64,000 nucleotides of DNA from Paraescarpia echinospica (GCA_020002185.1 CM034541.1:47053207-47117206), one strand, 5' to 3'. Shown: positions 34,442 to 45,132, counted from the first letter of the stretch. A program made the numbers and translations. Notes: a model not told the origin generated them from the letters alone.

Positions 34442-36500
34442 CTACTGCATGCAAAGGTCGCATGCGGATTTCTCGTTTCCACACTTTTCAAGGTATCATT
34501 GGCGGCACAATAGACATTGCAGCCAACCTTCCGTTGGTGGCGTGGTATAGAGCTCACTGCAGTAGATGCACCTGTATTCTTCATTCGTAGGGGTCGCACC
34601 AACTTTACGCACGTTCTTGACAGTGGTTCGTTCTTTGCCCTTGTGCAGTTCGCGCTTATTGGATTTCTTGCATGTCTGCTTGTTGGCTTGCCTCTCAAGC
34701 TTCTCGTTCAGTTGCTGATGCTTTTCTCGCAGATTATCCTTGTATGGCGATGACGTGAGATGTTCTGCAGACTGGGAGCGCCGTTTACCTAGCCGGGGCC
34801 CAGCCTTGGGGAGTGGTGATATGCCGTGAATGAACGTGTTTATAGGCGTCATTGGTGTAGTGCGGCTAGTCGATTTGGAGGCAACTGCGTCAGGCAGCGT
34901 CGCGCGTTCGGAGAGGTTAGTCGCTTCAACATGGGCGCTGCTCGGAAGAGGCTCAGACGCGACAATTTAATTAGGAGCAGTTACCGCCGGCGGGACGCTG
35001 CTTGCTTGGGCTGCCTGTTCGCTGTCCGCCATCAACGATGGCGGAAAATCTGCATCTCTAAACACTGCAGGGTTGAATGGCCACAGTCCACAACTGGTGA
35101 ACCCTGACACGGCTTTGTCAATCGTGCAAAGCCTTGTGTACGGTGCTCCAAAGAGGGCCGCGATGTTATGGAAGGTGATTCGTTTTCCAGCGTTGCTAGT
35201 CATCCAGTAGTCGCACGCATGTCTGTAATACTCCTTGAGCGGTCCGAAGTAGCACTTGTCGAGCGGCTGGAGTCGATGAGTAGTGTGCGGTGGAAAGGAA
35301 ATGAGCTCGACGCCATTCGCCCTGGCGAGTTCCTGCTTCGAGCGACTTGTGGCCAATGTGTCCGTCAACAAAGAGTACGAACTTTTTGGCAGGCGTCGGC
35401 TTGACCGCATCAACAAAGTGATTCAACCACTCCACGAAGACTTTGCTGTCTGTCCAGCCACTGTCTGTCACCACTCCCACTGTACCAGGTGGACAGCCAA
35501 CGAGCAAATGCTCGTTCAGTTTCTTCCTCGGGTAGATCATAAATGGTGCGAGATAACGCCCACTTGCACTCATGCTGCATATGATAGTGACCGTTTTCCC
35601 CTTTTTCGCCACTCATCACTTTTCCAACTTGTTTCTGACCCTTTTTCGTGACGATTCTCCCAAGTTTGTGCACAACCGTTAAGCCGCTCTCGTCCATGTT
35701 CCAGATTCTGTCACCATCTATTGGCCCAATGCTCTCAAGAAGCGACCTCCATATCTCGAACAAATTATCGACTTATGCCTTATTGAATCCCACTGCCCGA
35801 TTTATACTCGTCGCTTCCGGTTCCTTAATAGAGAGTGTTCCGTTTCTGGCAAGAAATCCAGCTAGCCATTGTCGACCAGCCATCTTTTTGGTTTGATCAA
35901 AGGGGTGTGCGACGCCTTTGTACTCAGCCACTTGGAAGGCCATTTGTCGGAGTTCGGTAGTTGTTAACCCGTAGAACCTTTGCTGCATGTCCATTGCATG
36001 GTTGGCGATAATATCTTCAATGTCGGTGTCTAGGATCTGGCGAAATCTCCCTAGAAGTTGCCGACCTGGCGCTCGAACCTGTAGGACAGAGCCGAATTTG
36101 TATGGATAACTTCACATAAGCCTTTTTATAAAGTTTGAAACAACACAGTAATAAGGTAGTACCACACCATGGCAATTGAAATTAAGCTGTGTGGTGTTTT
36201 TTTTTATAAATTACTTGTAATATTATTCGAACGCATAAAACAATGACCGAGTTGCAACCCATTTTGCAATGGTAATAATTATTGTAATTATGACTACTGA
36301 ATTATGAAAATCTAATTTTCAGACAATTTTTTGATAAATTACATAACAATTACCTGGCCCTTATGGTGTCGTTGAAGAGTTCGCCTGGGGATTCCGTATT
36401 GCCGTTCAACGCTTCTATATGATTCGCCATGTTGAAGAGCAAAGAGGGCCTCCTGTAAATCTGCCTCTCCATATTTCCGCTGTTGTTGACCACGTCCCAT
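34442..36500 (-). pseudogene. pogo-like transposase with C-terminal zinc-type domain
   Basis: Exon 1 (36500-36354) starts MGRGQQQRKYGEADLQEALF and carries a Psq/CENP-B-type helix-turn-helix. After an intron (36079-36353), exon 2 gives a second DNA-binding region with KMAGRQWLAGFLARN. The DDE core follows: NMDESGL (first Asp), FVDGHIGHKS (second) and PPHTTHRLQPLD (third Asp). The tail has a cysteine cluster, CIYCSELY, WLQCLLCRQ and a last CDLC just before the stop at 34442, as in Tigger/Jerky-like invertebrate transposases. Disabling changes: stops at 35770-35772, 34967-34969 and 34496-34498, one-base shifts near 35593 (in an A-run) and near 35335. It cuts and pastes DNA at TA sites; this copy no longer makes a full protein. 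Confidence 0.9.
36079..36353 (-). other. Spliceosomal intron in the transposase gene
   Basis: Donor CCAG|GTAATTG follows the Gln codon ending at 36354; acceptor CCTACAG precedes GTT at 36078. Both exons abut in phase 0, and the two frames continue the expected order of the DNA-binding region. Length is 275 bases. Confidence 0.65.
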
Positions 36501-36789
36501 CTGAAATAAACAGTGGTTGCATAGTTTCAATTTCGGGAAATTATAATCAATCATCGCAATATGTTATCTGAATCCGCAAGAAAATTGTAAGTAAACTGGT
36601 TTAACATACGAAAATAATTAAAGTAGTCTATCCTAAATTGTGTCACATTTGCGGGTCCCAAAACGCACCGGCTATGAACCATGACTGTAGTACAGTGCGT
36701 ATTAGTCCAATTTGTTTCTAGAACGCGAGAAATACATTATATTTTCATAGTAAATGAACTAATTTATGATATACACGAAACATTTTAAC

Positions 36790-36872
36790 GTCCCCAAACC
36801 GCACCTCCAATTGTATGAGTTTTGCTGCGGTGCGCTTTGGGGACATGGGGGAGGTGCGCTTTGTAGAAAACT
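36790..36872. repeat. Subterminal CCCCAAAGCGCACC-like repeats, right side of pogo element
   Basis: CCCCAAACCGCACC (36792), the inverted GGTGCGCTTTGGGG (36829) and GGTGCGCTTTG (36853) lie here; a further one is at 36658 (CCCAAAACGCACC) and one near 37187. They match the left-end words and may bind transposase. Confidence 0.6.
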
Positions 36873-37201
36873 GTTAGTGACACTAAATCGGCCATTTGCA
36901 ATATTTATAAATGAAATTCATAGTATTCGCGTATGGTTCGGTCATACAATTGAACTACTGATAATGTCATCGTAAGCAGTAATCATTATTATTTGGCACA
37001 CTGACAAGCCTTCCACTAAATGCATAAAATAAGGTAAAAAGTGTCATAAAACTCACCGAACGTCGTGTCGTGTCAAGGCGATCGCGAATGTGTTAATTTT
37101 TTCTGCGCATGCATCGAATAGCGACATCTATCGAATATAACAAGCAACGCCTGCAATGTGCTGGTTCAATCCGCTAGGGTAGGGATGGGGCGCTTTGGGG
37201 A

Positions 37202-37227
37202 GGGGGTGCGCGTTAGGGACTTTCCCC
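37202..37227 (-). repeat. pogo element terminal inverted repeat, right
   Basis: Read on the minus strand it starts GGGGAAAGTCCCTAACGCGC and continues ACCCCC. TA follows at 37228. Confidence 0.9.
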
Positions 37228-37511
37228 TACAGCATATACCTATATTCATGTGTAGATTTAAATATAGAAATGAACAGAAGCGTTCAAATTTAAAGGTGCC
37301 TCCTCAATTCAATTGCTTCCACATGTCGCGTTTCAGTCTCATCTTGCGCAAAATAGAACTTATCTAATATGGACTACGGTATGCTAGCTCGTCTGCGCAT
37401 AGTTCTATGTTTTATGTAGTTTTATTAATATAATCATCGGCCAAATTATTGAATGAGTTTTTGTGCGACCAAAAACTGTAATCGTGATCGTGGCTGTGTG
37501 TAACCTGAATC

Positions 37512-37573
<62 letters not shown>

Positions 37574-37929
37574 GTATCACGGTTAGTCACACTTTTGCAT
37601 GATACCCGGTCCAACTTCTACCGTCAATGTTTCGATTTCGTTAATAACAAAATAAATTACTCATTCTTTTTCTGTGCACAATACTTAAACCACTGAAAAA
37701 GTACATATTTGAACATCAGGGAAGGTGATTTGCGATGAGCTAAATTAACTACGGACGCAGCTTTAATTCGACACGCGTTCCCAGTGGCAATCGCCTGGCG
37801 AAGAGCTGTCTAACATTACGAGATTAAACTAATTACACCTGCTCGAGTTACACAAACAAAAAGCAGCACTGTTACTTAAACCGCGCAACCTGTCCAAATT
37901 CAACCATGCATAGCGCCGTTGTTATCTAT
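37228..37929. other. Non-coding with (TA)n tract at 37507-37575
   Basis: AT-rich; the (TA)n run carries TACATATA and TATGTA interruptions and is self-complementary. No gene seen. Confidence 0.5.
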
Positions 37930-37979
37930 ATCAGGACTAACAAACTCACTAATCGCCGTCCGTGTCCTTGACACCAGCG

Positions 37980-37991
37980 ACAGATGGCGCG
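37980..37991 (+). promoter_or_regulatory. CTCF-like motif
   Basis: ACAGATGGCGCG holds the AGRKGGCGC core used by animal CTCF proteins. Confidence 0.3.
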
Positions 37992-38010
37992 CCGCCCAAA
38001 CCGACCGCTG

Positions 38011-38028
38011 GTGGCGCCATCTAGCGCC
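38011..38028 (-). promoter_or_regulatory. CTCF-like motif, opposite orientation
   Basis: Minus strand gives GCGCTAGATGGCGCCAC, which matches the CTCF consensus at 12 of 14 core positions. Confidence 0.35.
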
Positions 38029-38756
38029 GAGTCTCGCGTCACCAGAGATAGCATCGCAACGCGTCTGCGTCCTTTGATGTGGCGCGGGGATGTGTCGTTT
38101 AAGTCGATTTGTAGCGACACTCGGCTAATGAGACCGGGGCGTCTGATTGCAATTACCCGGCTCGTGTCTGCCCGCCTCACGCGCTTCGTTTGTTCGCGCG
38201 AAACTTGGAGGCGTCTCGTTGTGGCTTAGTTGCCGTAATCTGGCCGTATCAGTGCACGATCGGTTGTGATATAATACGGCTCGGGCGACGACAAGCGGGA
38301 TGGCACTGATAACGGATCTATTACGAGTTGAAACACGCGTCCGGTCGACTTGTCATCGCATCGTTATCCACTTGCTCGTTTTCCAGTTCGAATATATTGT
38401 CGGCATATTGCGACGAACGATTCGGCGAAATGCGAAATGTGCGAGTTTTACGTCAATTTTGGATGTCGATGTTTACATGGTTGTGTTTGTATGCATTATT
38501 TATGCTACAAAGAATACAACACGACGAATAGGGTCAGAATCTTTCCGATGAGACCTCTCAGTTAACACCTGATTGGTTTTATTCTGGTCAGTAATATTGT
38601 TGTTAGCAATCGTTATCCAAGAACGAAACCAGCCACATTCTCATTTAATTACCGTTTTATGTAAATGTAAGTGTGCTTGATATCCGTATGTGGGGGGACA
38701 AAGTCGCAGCCATTACCAAACACAAGTCGTCGGTAAGAACTTTGTGGGTTTAAACA

Positions 38757-39173
38757 ATGGGGTTAGTTCGCATCCTCCCGAATCCCCTCTCAAGATGGGC
38801 GCCAGTAATCCCGTTGCTACGCGGATTATATCTTGACGCATGTGTTGACGTCTTGTTCCCCACGGTGTCATTGTGCAGAGGTTTCACTGACTACAAAGTA
38901 ACTCACTCTGCGTGTGCGACCTTATGGCAGGTTTTCGACTGTGACTACAGTGCGGTCTGCTTTTATCCACAACTAAGACGAGGCAGTTCTCTGGGAAAGT
39001 CGAGGTTGTCTGTCTTCCCGTTGCTTAGCTGTGGATTGCTCCCTCCGAAGGTTGGGTTTCATCATGCATCGCCTTTGTTGGTTCTAGCAGTTCGTGTGAC
39101 GTCCTCTTCCATTTGTTCCGGTTGTTTATTGCCATCGATCTTCAATGTGTCATGTTGGTGTATGTCCTTCTGA
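38757..39173 (+). other. 138-codon frame in the right repeat arm, function unknown
   Basis: The translation is the same as that at 29275-29691 (minus). No start-site signal, domain or membrane segment is convincing beyond a general hydrophobic, cysteine-rich character. Confidence 0.25.
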
Positions 39174-39226
39174 CCAACTCTCATGGTGATGGTTGGCAAT
39201 TTGATGACAAAAGCACACACGCAAGT

Positions 39227-39672
39227 CTTCCTTCCTTCCTTCCTTCCTTCCTTCCTTCCTGCCTTCCGTCCGTCCGTCCGTCCGTCCGTCCGTCCGTCCG
39301 TCCGTCCGTCCGTCCGTCCGTCCTTCCGTCCGTCCGTCCGTCCGTCCGTCCGTCCTTCCTTCCTTCCTTCCTTCCTTCCTTCCTTCCTTCCTTCTTTTCT
39401 TCCTTCCTTCCTTCCTTCCTTCCTTCCTTCCTTCCTTCTTTTCTTCCTTCCTTCCTTCCTTCCTTCCTTCCATCCTTCCGTCCTTCCTTCCTTCCTTCTT
39501 TCCTTCCTTCCTACCTACATTCCTTCCGTCCGTGCGTCCGTGCGTCCGTGCATCCGTGCATCCGTGCGTCCGTCCGTCCGTCCGTCCGTCCGTCCGTCCG
39601 TCCGTCCGTCCGTCCTTCCTTCCTTCCTTCCTTCCTTCCTTCCTTCCTTCCTTCCTTCCTTCATTCCTGACT
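39227..39672 (+). repeat. Composite (TTCC)n/(GTCC)n microsatellite
   Basis: Same interruption order as its partner (CCTGCCTTCCGTCC, TTCTTTTCTTCC, CTACCTACATTCC, GTGCGTCCGTGC) but different run lengths. Confidence 0.97.
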
Positions 39673-39686
39673 TCCTGACTGACTGA

Positions 39687-39747
<61 letters not shown>

Positions 39748-39749
39748 TG
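39673..39749 (+). repeat. (CTGA)n/(CTGG)n microsatellite
   Basis: Runs of CTGA then CTGG follow directly after the right arm; the left arm has no such continuation. Confidence 0.95.
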
Positions 39750-40369
39750 ACAACACTTCCATGCAGAAGAGTAACTCATCTACGTCGACATGACAGCTAA
39801 ACAACTATAAACCGTTAATATTCATTTTGCCGGGAGCTGTTTGATCACGTGCGGCTGTGTACATGTCGGCGCTGTATATGTCGGCGCTGAAAAACGCCTC
39901 CAACAGATGTTTGAGCTGACTGGACCACCTAGGCCGGGAACGCCTCTGCACAGGTGAAAGAAGATCAAAGTAGAACATGCGGAAGTGGTCTTTCCCGTGT
40001 GTCCCGAGCCAGGGAACACCTCCTGGCTGGAGTCTGACTGCTCTTGGCGCTTTAAGGAGAACAGATGGGCTCCAATAATCCGCCATTCCTCTGACGATAT
40101 CTGGACACATCTCTCGCTGACGTCAGACTGTCTCCGCGGAGTCATTGAACAGGATTTTGATTAAGAACAATAACGGTCAATCATCGAGCGAACATACGGT
40201 GGATGGTGGACAATGGCTGCCTCACTCGTGTGTTCTTCTTTGTGCATTGTCCGAGCGAGATGTCAATCAGGGTCACTGGTCTTGCACGGACATTCGCGTG
40301 TGGTTGAGGGGACTAACATGATGATTATTGTTAAAAACTAGTACCGGCTAAAGATAATGCGTCTCTCTC

Positions 40370-40409
<40 letters not shown>

Positions 40410-40740
40410 AATCTTATTCATTTACATTATTCTTTGTACTGTCATTGGTCACTCCCATATTACGTAATTATACCACACATGTGACACTCTGCGCGTATTA
40501 TATGAGCTGGAATTTTGACAGACTTGCGTGTGTACTGTCGCAGTGCTACTACTTTGCAGATTTCTAAAGAATGCATCACTTGTTGTCTAGGTTTGCCCAG
40601 GTTTACAGTCACGACAGACACAGGTCAAATTAGATTAAAAAAACTTTTTTTTTGGCTGATATAATGTGTGAGAATAGTTATATGCTTTGTCTTGATTATA
40701 CAAGTTTGTATGAGAACAAAACGATCAGTATGTGTACCTG
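39750..40740. other. Non-coding; (TA)n at 40378-40404
   Basis: Two overlapping minus-strand frames (39805-40110 and 39822-40145, about 100 codons) match nothing I recognise. No gene is called. Confidence 0.4.
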
Positions 40741-40990
40741 TATGCGGAGGCGTAGTCATTACAACCCGGGTTCGAATCCTGTGCTGCTGTTTCGAACCTT
40801 GGGCAAGTTCGTTCACTCCACGTTGCTCCAGTTCACTCAGCAGTATGATTGGATACCTAACTACGGACAGTGGTGGATAATTGTGTATCCAGGGAAGTCA
40901 GTTGAACAGGTCAGCTACGGAGTGAAGTGTAAAGCTCTCTGAGCAGACGCAAGGGCTGGATACCGCGCAATATAAGAACTTACCTTTACA
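40741..40990 (+). repeat. tRNA-derived SINE, near full length
   Basis: A clear B box GGGTTCGAATCC lies at 40769, followed by GTTTCGAACCTTGGGCAAG, TTCACTCAGCAGTATGATTG, GGAAGTCAGTTGAACAGG and GGAGTGAAGTGTAAAGC. It ends GGATACCGCGCAATATAAG and AACTTACCTTTACA. The last 39 bases are the first unit of the tandem array that follows. Confidence 0.75.
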
Positions 40991-41420
40991 AGGACTGGAT
41001 ACCGCGCGATATAAGAACTTACCTTTACAAGGACTGGATACCGCGCTATATAAGAACTTACATTTACAATGACTGTATAGCGCGCTCTACAAGAACTTAC
41101 CTTTACAAGGACTGGATACCACGCTAAATAAGAACTTACCTTTACAAAGATTGGATACCGCGCGATATAAGAACTTACCTTTACAAGGACTGGATACCGC
41201 GCTACGTAAGAACTTACCTTTACAAGAACTGGATACCGCGCTACATAAGAACTTATCTTTACAAGGACTGGATACCGCGCTATATAAGAACTTACCTTTA
41301 CAAGGATTGGATACCGCGCGATATAAGAACTTACCTTTACAAGGACTGGATACCGCGCTACATAAAAACTTGCCTTTACAAGGACTGGATATCGCGCAAT
41401 ATAAGAACTTACCTTTACTG
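40953..41420 (+). repeat. 39-bp array of SINE 3' tails, 12 units
   Basis: Each unit reads GGACTGGATACCGCGCTATA then TAAGAACTTACCTTTACAA. Starts recur exactly every 39 bases (40953, 40992, 41031, 41070, 41109, and on to 41382). The first unit is continuous with the SINE body. Open frames across it (104 and 129 codons) follow from the period being a multiple of three. Confidence 0.95.
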
Positions 41421-43355
41421 TTTACCTTTAACAAAACCGTCCAGTTAGACGCTCTGCTAAGTTGACCACACACCACTTATTCGAATGTACGTCTACTTTA
41501 CTTGTTCATACTCATTTTCTTACCAATTCCCTGCGCCAATACACAAACAAGACGGAGAGAGCAATCGTCGCCATCCATTCATGTCTTCAGCCAATATTTC
41601 AGGTCCCGTGTCTTCATTTTCTGGTGTTGTGCCTCGATGGTTCAAATTGTTGTATAGTCGTTTGGTCTGTTCTATTCCTGTGGGAATACATGTTTCAGAG
41701 CAATAGAATAGCACTGTTGTTGAAAAGTGTTCTTTTGGTGACTGCATTTATGTCCTTTGATCCCCACAGTCTGGTGTGTTTTTATATGGTGCCCCTGCTT
41801 CTCCAAATCTATGCTTGGTGTCAACAAAAACATGCTCGAAAACCAAACCCATTTTCATCGTGAAAGTGATGAGTGTTTCGAACGTAACCGACATGGTGTT
41901 TTGATCTTTTGAACGTCCTACAACGGGATTTTTCAGAAAACCCCGTCGTTAGTACGGAAAGGTCCCCCTGCATCTGCGATAACGACGCTTGTCTTGACTG
42001 TCAAGTGGAGCGTCAGATAACAACTAAATTAACCACACTTACACAATTATTGGTATTACCTTCCCAAACGACAACCTGTTCAGGATGATTACAATGTTCT
42101 GCCTACATTTATCCTGTCCGTAATTTGCGTTCGTCGTTCTTTGTTAAATAAAACAGGAAGGCGTGTTTAGAAGAGACAAACCATTTAAAATAGTTCATGG
42201 ATCAATGAATTTAACAGGCATGTATCATATGTGCGCTTGTGCGTGGTACTGTAATAACATATGCCATACTACGTTGGGCGTGGCAAGTGAGCATGAGTAG
42301 GCACCCATACTCTTGTGGAAATCAAATATATCACAAAGAGCAAATTGTGCCATTTACGGAAAATCTCCTCGGTGCGTATACGTTGTACATATATTTACTA
42401 AACTTATAGCCAAGTTCACTGCATGTACAGTTAATATACATTAAACGAAACAGCTTGCATGCAAGTGGAATTATTCAATATTCACAACATGGTAGCTGCC
42501 ATTAGTCTAGGAATCAACGGTAGTTCAAAATGGTATATGTGAAGAGATTCATCAGACTTCCCATTTGGATAAGGGTTTATCGGTTTTAGGGTTCGTACCG
42601 GACGTTAGACGAACGTAAATCGACCGTTCGGGTGTTTTCTGCGACTGTTCCTAGCCACATAAAACATGCACCAAACCGCTGAGGATTTTTTCCAAAGGTT
42701 GCGTTGCGAAAAGCTGCCCAAAGTTACGTCACAACAAGCATGAGGTAGGCATACTTTGGGAAACCATCTTCTGTGTATTCTGTGTATCTAGCGCCCCGGT
42801 TGATGGGCATTTTAATTAGTACGTGTATTCATACGTGGACGTATCCACGCCAATGTCTGGCTGAAAACAGTTGAGTGTTCGCCACAAGAAAGACGAGCGT
42901 ACTCGATATCTTCATATATCCTGTAGACGTCTATATGATGCAATATCTACGTGGTGACATCGTTAGGATCGCACGACCAGACATATCACGCACTCAGAGT
43001 TCTTGTAATAACATCGATACTCGATACCAATTCGTGACTTTTGCGTTGCGAAATATGAACAATGCATATCTAGGCGACAGTAGATTTCAATTTCTGTGGT
43101 CATTGGTACATTGAGCAGACATGTCAAATGTTGTGGTTGAAAATGGTTGAGATTCCGTGGAAATCCGTATAATATATATATAACATTGGTAAGCGATCTA
43201 TGGCTTTCCTATTCCATTTCCCATGTAGTCGATGCATACATATTTGGAAATCCGTACAACATCTGTGTTGATTAACTCGGATTAAAAGGAGGTTGTCCGG
43301 TCGGTTAAGTTGGCAAAACATCATGTTCTATTATCAATTATAAAGTATAAACTGA
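41421..43355. other. Non-coding, no recognisable element
   Basis: A hydrophobic 133-codon plus frame (41462-41863) exists but resembles no family I know and lies in AT-rich sequence. The word GGAAATCCGTA recurs at 43157 and 43249. Nothing else is supported. Confidence 0.4.
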
Positions 43356-43359
43356 CCAC

Positions 43360-43893
43360 TCAGACATGTTTTAATGAACCACTTTGTTTTAAATTGAAAT
43401 TATGACATGTTGACCACACAAGGGCGTTTTAATGAACAACTTTGTTTTAAATTGAAGTTATGACATTCTGACCACACAAGTGCGTTTTAATGAACCACTT
43501 TGTTTTAAATTGAAGTTATGACATTCTGACCACACAAGGGCGTTTTAATGAACAACTTTGTTTTAAATTGAAGTTATGACATTCTGACCACACAAGTGCG
43601 TTTTAATGAACCATTTTGTTTTAAATTGAAGTTATGACATTCTGACCACACAAGGGCGTTTTAATGAACAACTTTGTTTTAAATTGAAGTTATGACATTC
43701 TGACCACACAAGTGCGTTTTAATGAACCATTTTGTTTTAAATTGAAGTTATGACATTCTGACCACACAAGGGCGTTTTAATGAACAACTTTGTTTTAAAT
43801 TGAAGTTATGACATTCTGACCACACAAGTGCGTTTTAATGAACCATTTTGTTTTAAATTGAAGTTATGACATTCTGACCACACAAGTGCGTTT
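43360..43893 (+). repeat. 58-bp minisatellite with alternating A/B units (116-bp higher-order repeat)
   Basis: The unit is GTTTTAATGAACNACTTTG, TTTTAAATTGAAGTTATGAC, ATTCTGACCACACAAG and a variable GGC or TGC. Unit starts fall every 58 bases (43425, 43483, 43541, 43599, 43657, 43715, 43773, 43831, 43889). GGGCG with AACAAC alternates strictly with GTGCG with AACCA through the central eight units. Confidence 0.93.
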
Positions 43894-45101
43894 TTGAGTG
43901 ACAATTCGGCGACTTTTGTAAACTGTGCGCTGTTGATTAAACAAAACAAAAACATGGATACCTCATTAGTGTAAACTTGATGTTTGTAAAATTGGATATG
44001 CGAAGGGAGCCGGGAAACGTGCCTTGAACTGTGAGAATATTCATCATTTTCCTTTCTTGTGAGAGGTTCAGCTGATTTATATCACTAAAAACAAATGCGA
44101 CATAGCCCAGCTTTATAATAAATGTATGGCCTCTTTGTCACCAGAAATGTCGGTATGCAGCGGATCTCCCCCTTCCAAGAACACTATGGGTTTGTTCTTT
44201 TATTTCGAACACACAAAGAAATGTTGTCCCTATGATAACCAGCAATCCTCCATAAAATATGGAAGAGGAGAACTTTACAGAGTCGCCTCTCTGGTACAAG
44301 CAATTTGGCACGCTAGACAATGTAAATCTTGATTGATTCAATTGAAGCGCAAAGCACCGAGAGCTAGCACTTCTGCAATTACAACAGAGTTATTTAAAGG
44401 TGATCTCGCTCGTCTCAGAGATTCAATTTTCACGGTTGTGACTGAAATCGATATATATGGTTCATCTGTCTCCTTGTTCCTCGCCAAGGACGAGCCTCGA
44501 TGTGCTTCAAATATACATGGCTTGATGAGATCCTCTCTGATTTTAAGGGAGTTCTTATAACCAGTATGAGGCGTTCTTAACTTCCGGTACGTTATACTAT
44601 GGCATGTATGCAATGTATCGTGCTACAAGAGTGTTGTCGTGATTAATTAACTACTGAACAATTTATATCTTAAAAAGTTTATGTACCCCAAAAATGCCCG
44701 AATTACCCCCAAGGGAGTAATTACCCCCAGGTCAAATATCGCTGGTCTATGGCATCCCTATTCGGTTATTTCCGATCGAGTGACACAATTTATCAGACTA
44801 CAAAATACATCTAGTATTTTTCTACATGCAAAATCCACTAATAACCGAAGCCACCATCAGTCATGCTACGAAATGCACCAAGAACAAACTATAAATGTGC
44901 CATCAGTTTGTTCAAGAAGCTCCTCAGCAACACACGTAGTTTATCTTCAACAGCCTTGCGTTTGTCGTTCGATGTCGTCTGCCTACTTGTGCAATGAAGA
45001 CAAGAAAAACCTGCTTCGTCACGATTTTTCCGCTTGAAACAGATCCGTATTAAAGTCGGATACGGCCGTATTCTACTGAAAACCTGAATGAATCCGTTTA
45101 T
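43894..45101. other. Non-coding, no recognisable element
   Basis: Several frames of 68-118 codons on both strands overlap here, with no recognisable domain. Confidence 0.4.
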
Positions 45102-45132
45102 CAAAGTCCAACCATTACGTGGTTGGACTTTG
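45102..45132. other. Perfect 13-bp stem hairpin
   Basis: CAAAGTCCAACCA (45102-45114) and TGGTTGGACTTTG (45120-45132) are perfect complements with loop TTACG. No T-run or coding context explains it. Confidence 0.85.

Larger units (their letters stand above)
33990..37227 (-). mobile_element. pogo-class (Tc1/mariner superfamily) DNA transposon, 3238 bp
   Basis: The element is bounded by inverted repeats beginning GGGGAAAGTCCCTAA and by the dinucleotide TA on each side (33988-33989 and 37228-37229), the target duplication of this superfamily. It encodes a transposase on the minus strand with an N-terminal helix-turn-helix region, an intron, a DDD catalytic core and a C-terminal cysteine domain. 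The ends hold several extra copies of a CCCCAAAGCGC word. Structure is complete from end to end, but the transposase has several disabling changes, so the copy is dead although it could still be mobilised in trans. Confidence 0.92.
37930..38310. promoter_or_regulatory. CpG-rich candidate insulator or regulatory segment
   Basis: A sharply GC- and CpG-rich block that contains two CTCF-like cores in inverted orientation 23 bases apart (AGATGGCGC at 37983 and GCGCCATCT at 38014). Frames exist on both strands, without known domains. No repeat partner is seen. Function is inferred from motif and composition. Confidence 0.35.
38537..39672 (+). repeat. Inverted repeat arm, right
   Basis: It is the mirror of 28768-29908: a unique part (38537-39226) then a composite TTCC/GTCC microsatellite ending ATTCCTGAC. 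One base differs in the unique part as far as I could see. Confidence 0.92.

Noticed and set aside
28768..39672. Polinton/Maverick with long terminal inverted repeats
   Set aside because: The enclosed 8.6 kb has no polymerase B, integrase, ATPase or capsid frames, and no matching target duplication was seen outside the arms.
40745..40800. Functional tRNA gene
   Set aside because: The B box is good but the acceptor and anticodon arms do not pair, and the sequence continues into a SINE body.
41087..41476. Repeat proteins of 104 and 129 codons on either strand
   Set aside because: They are a by-product of the 39-bp SINE-tail array.
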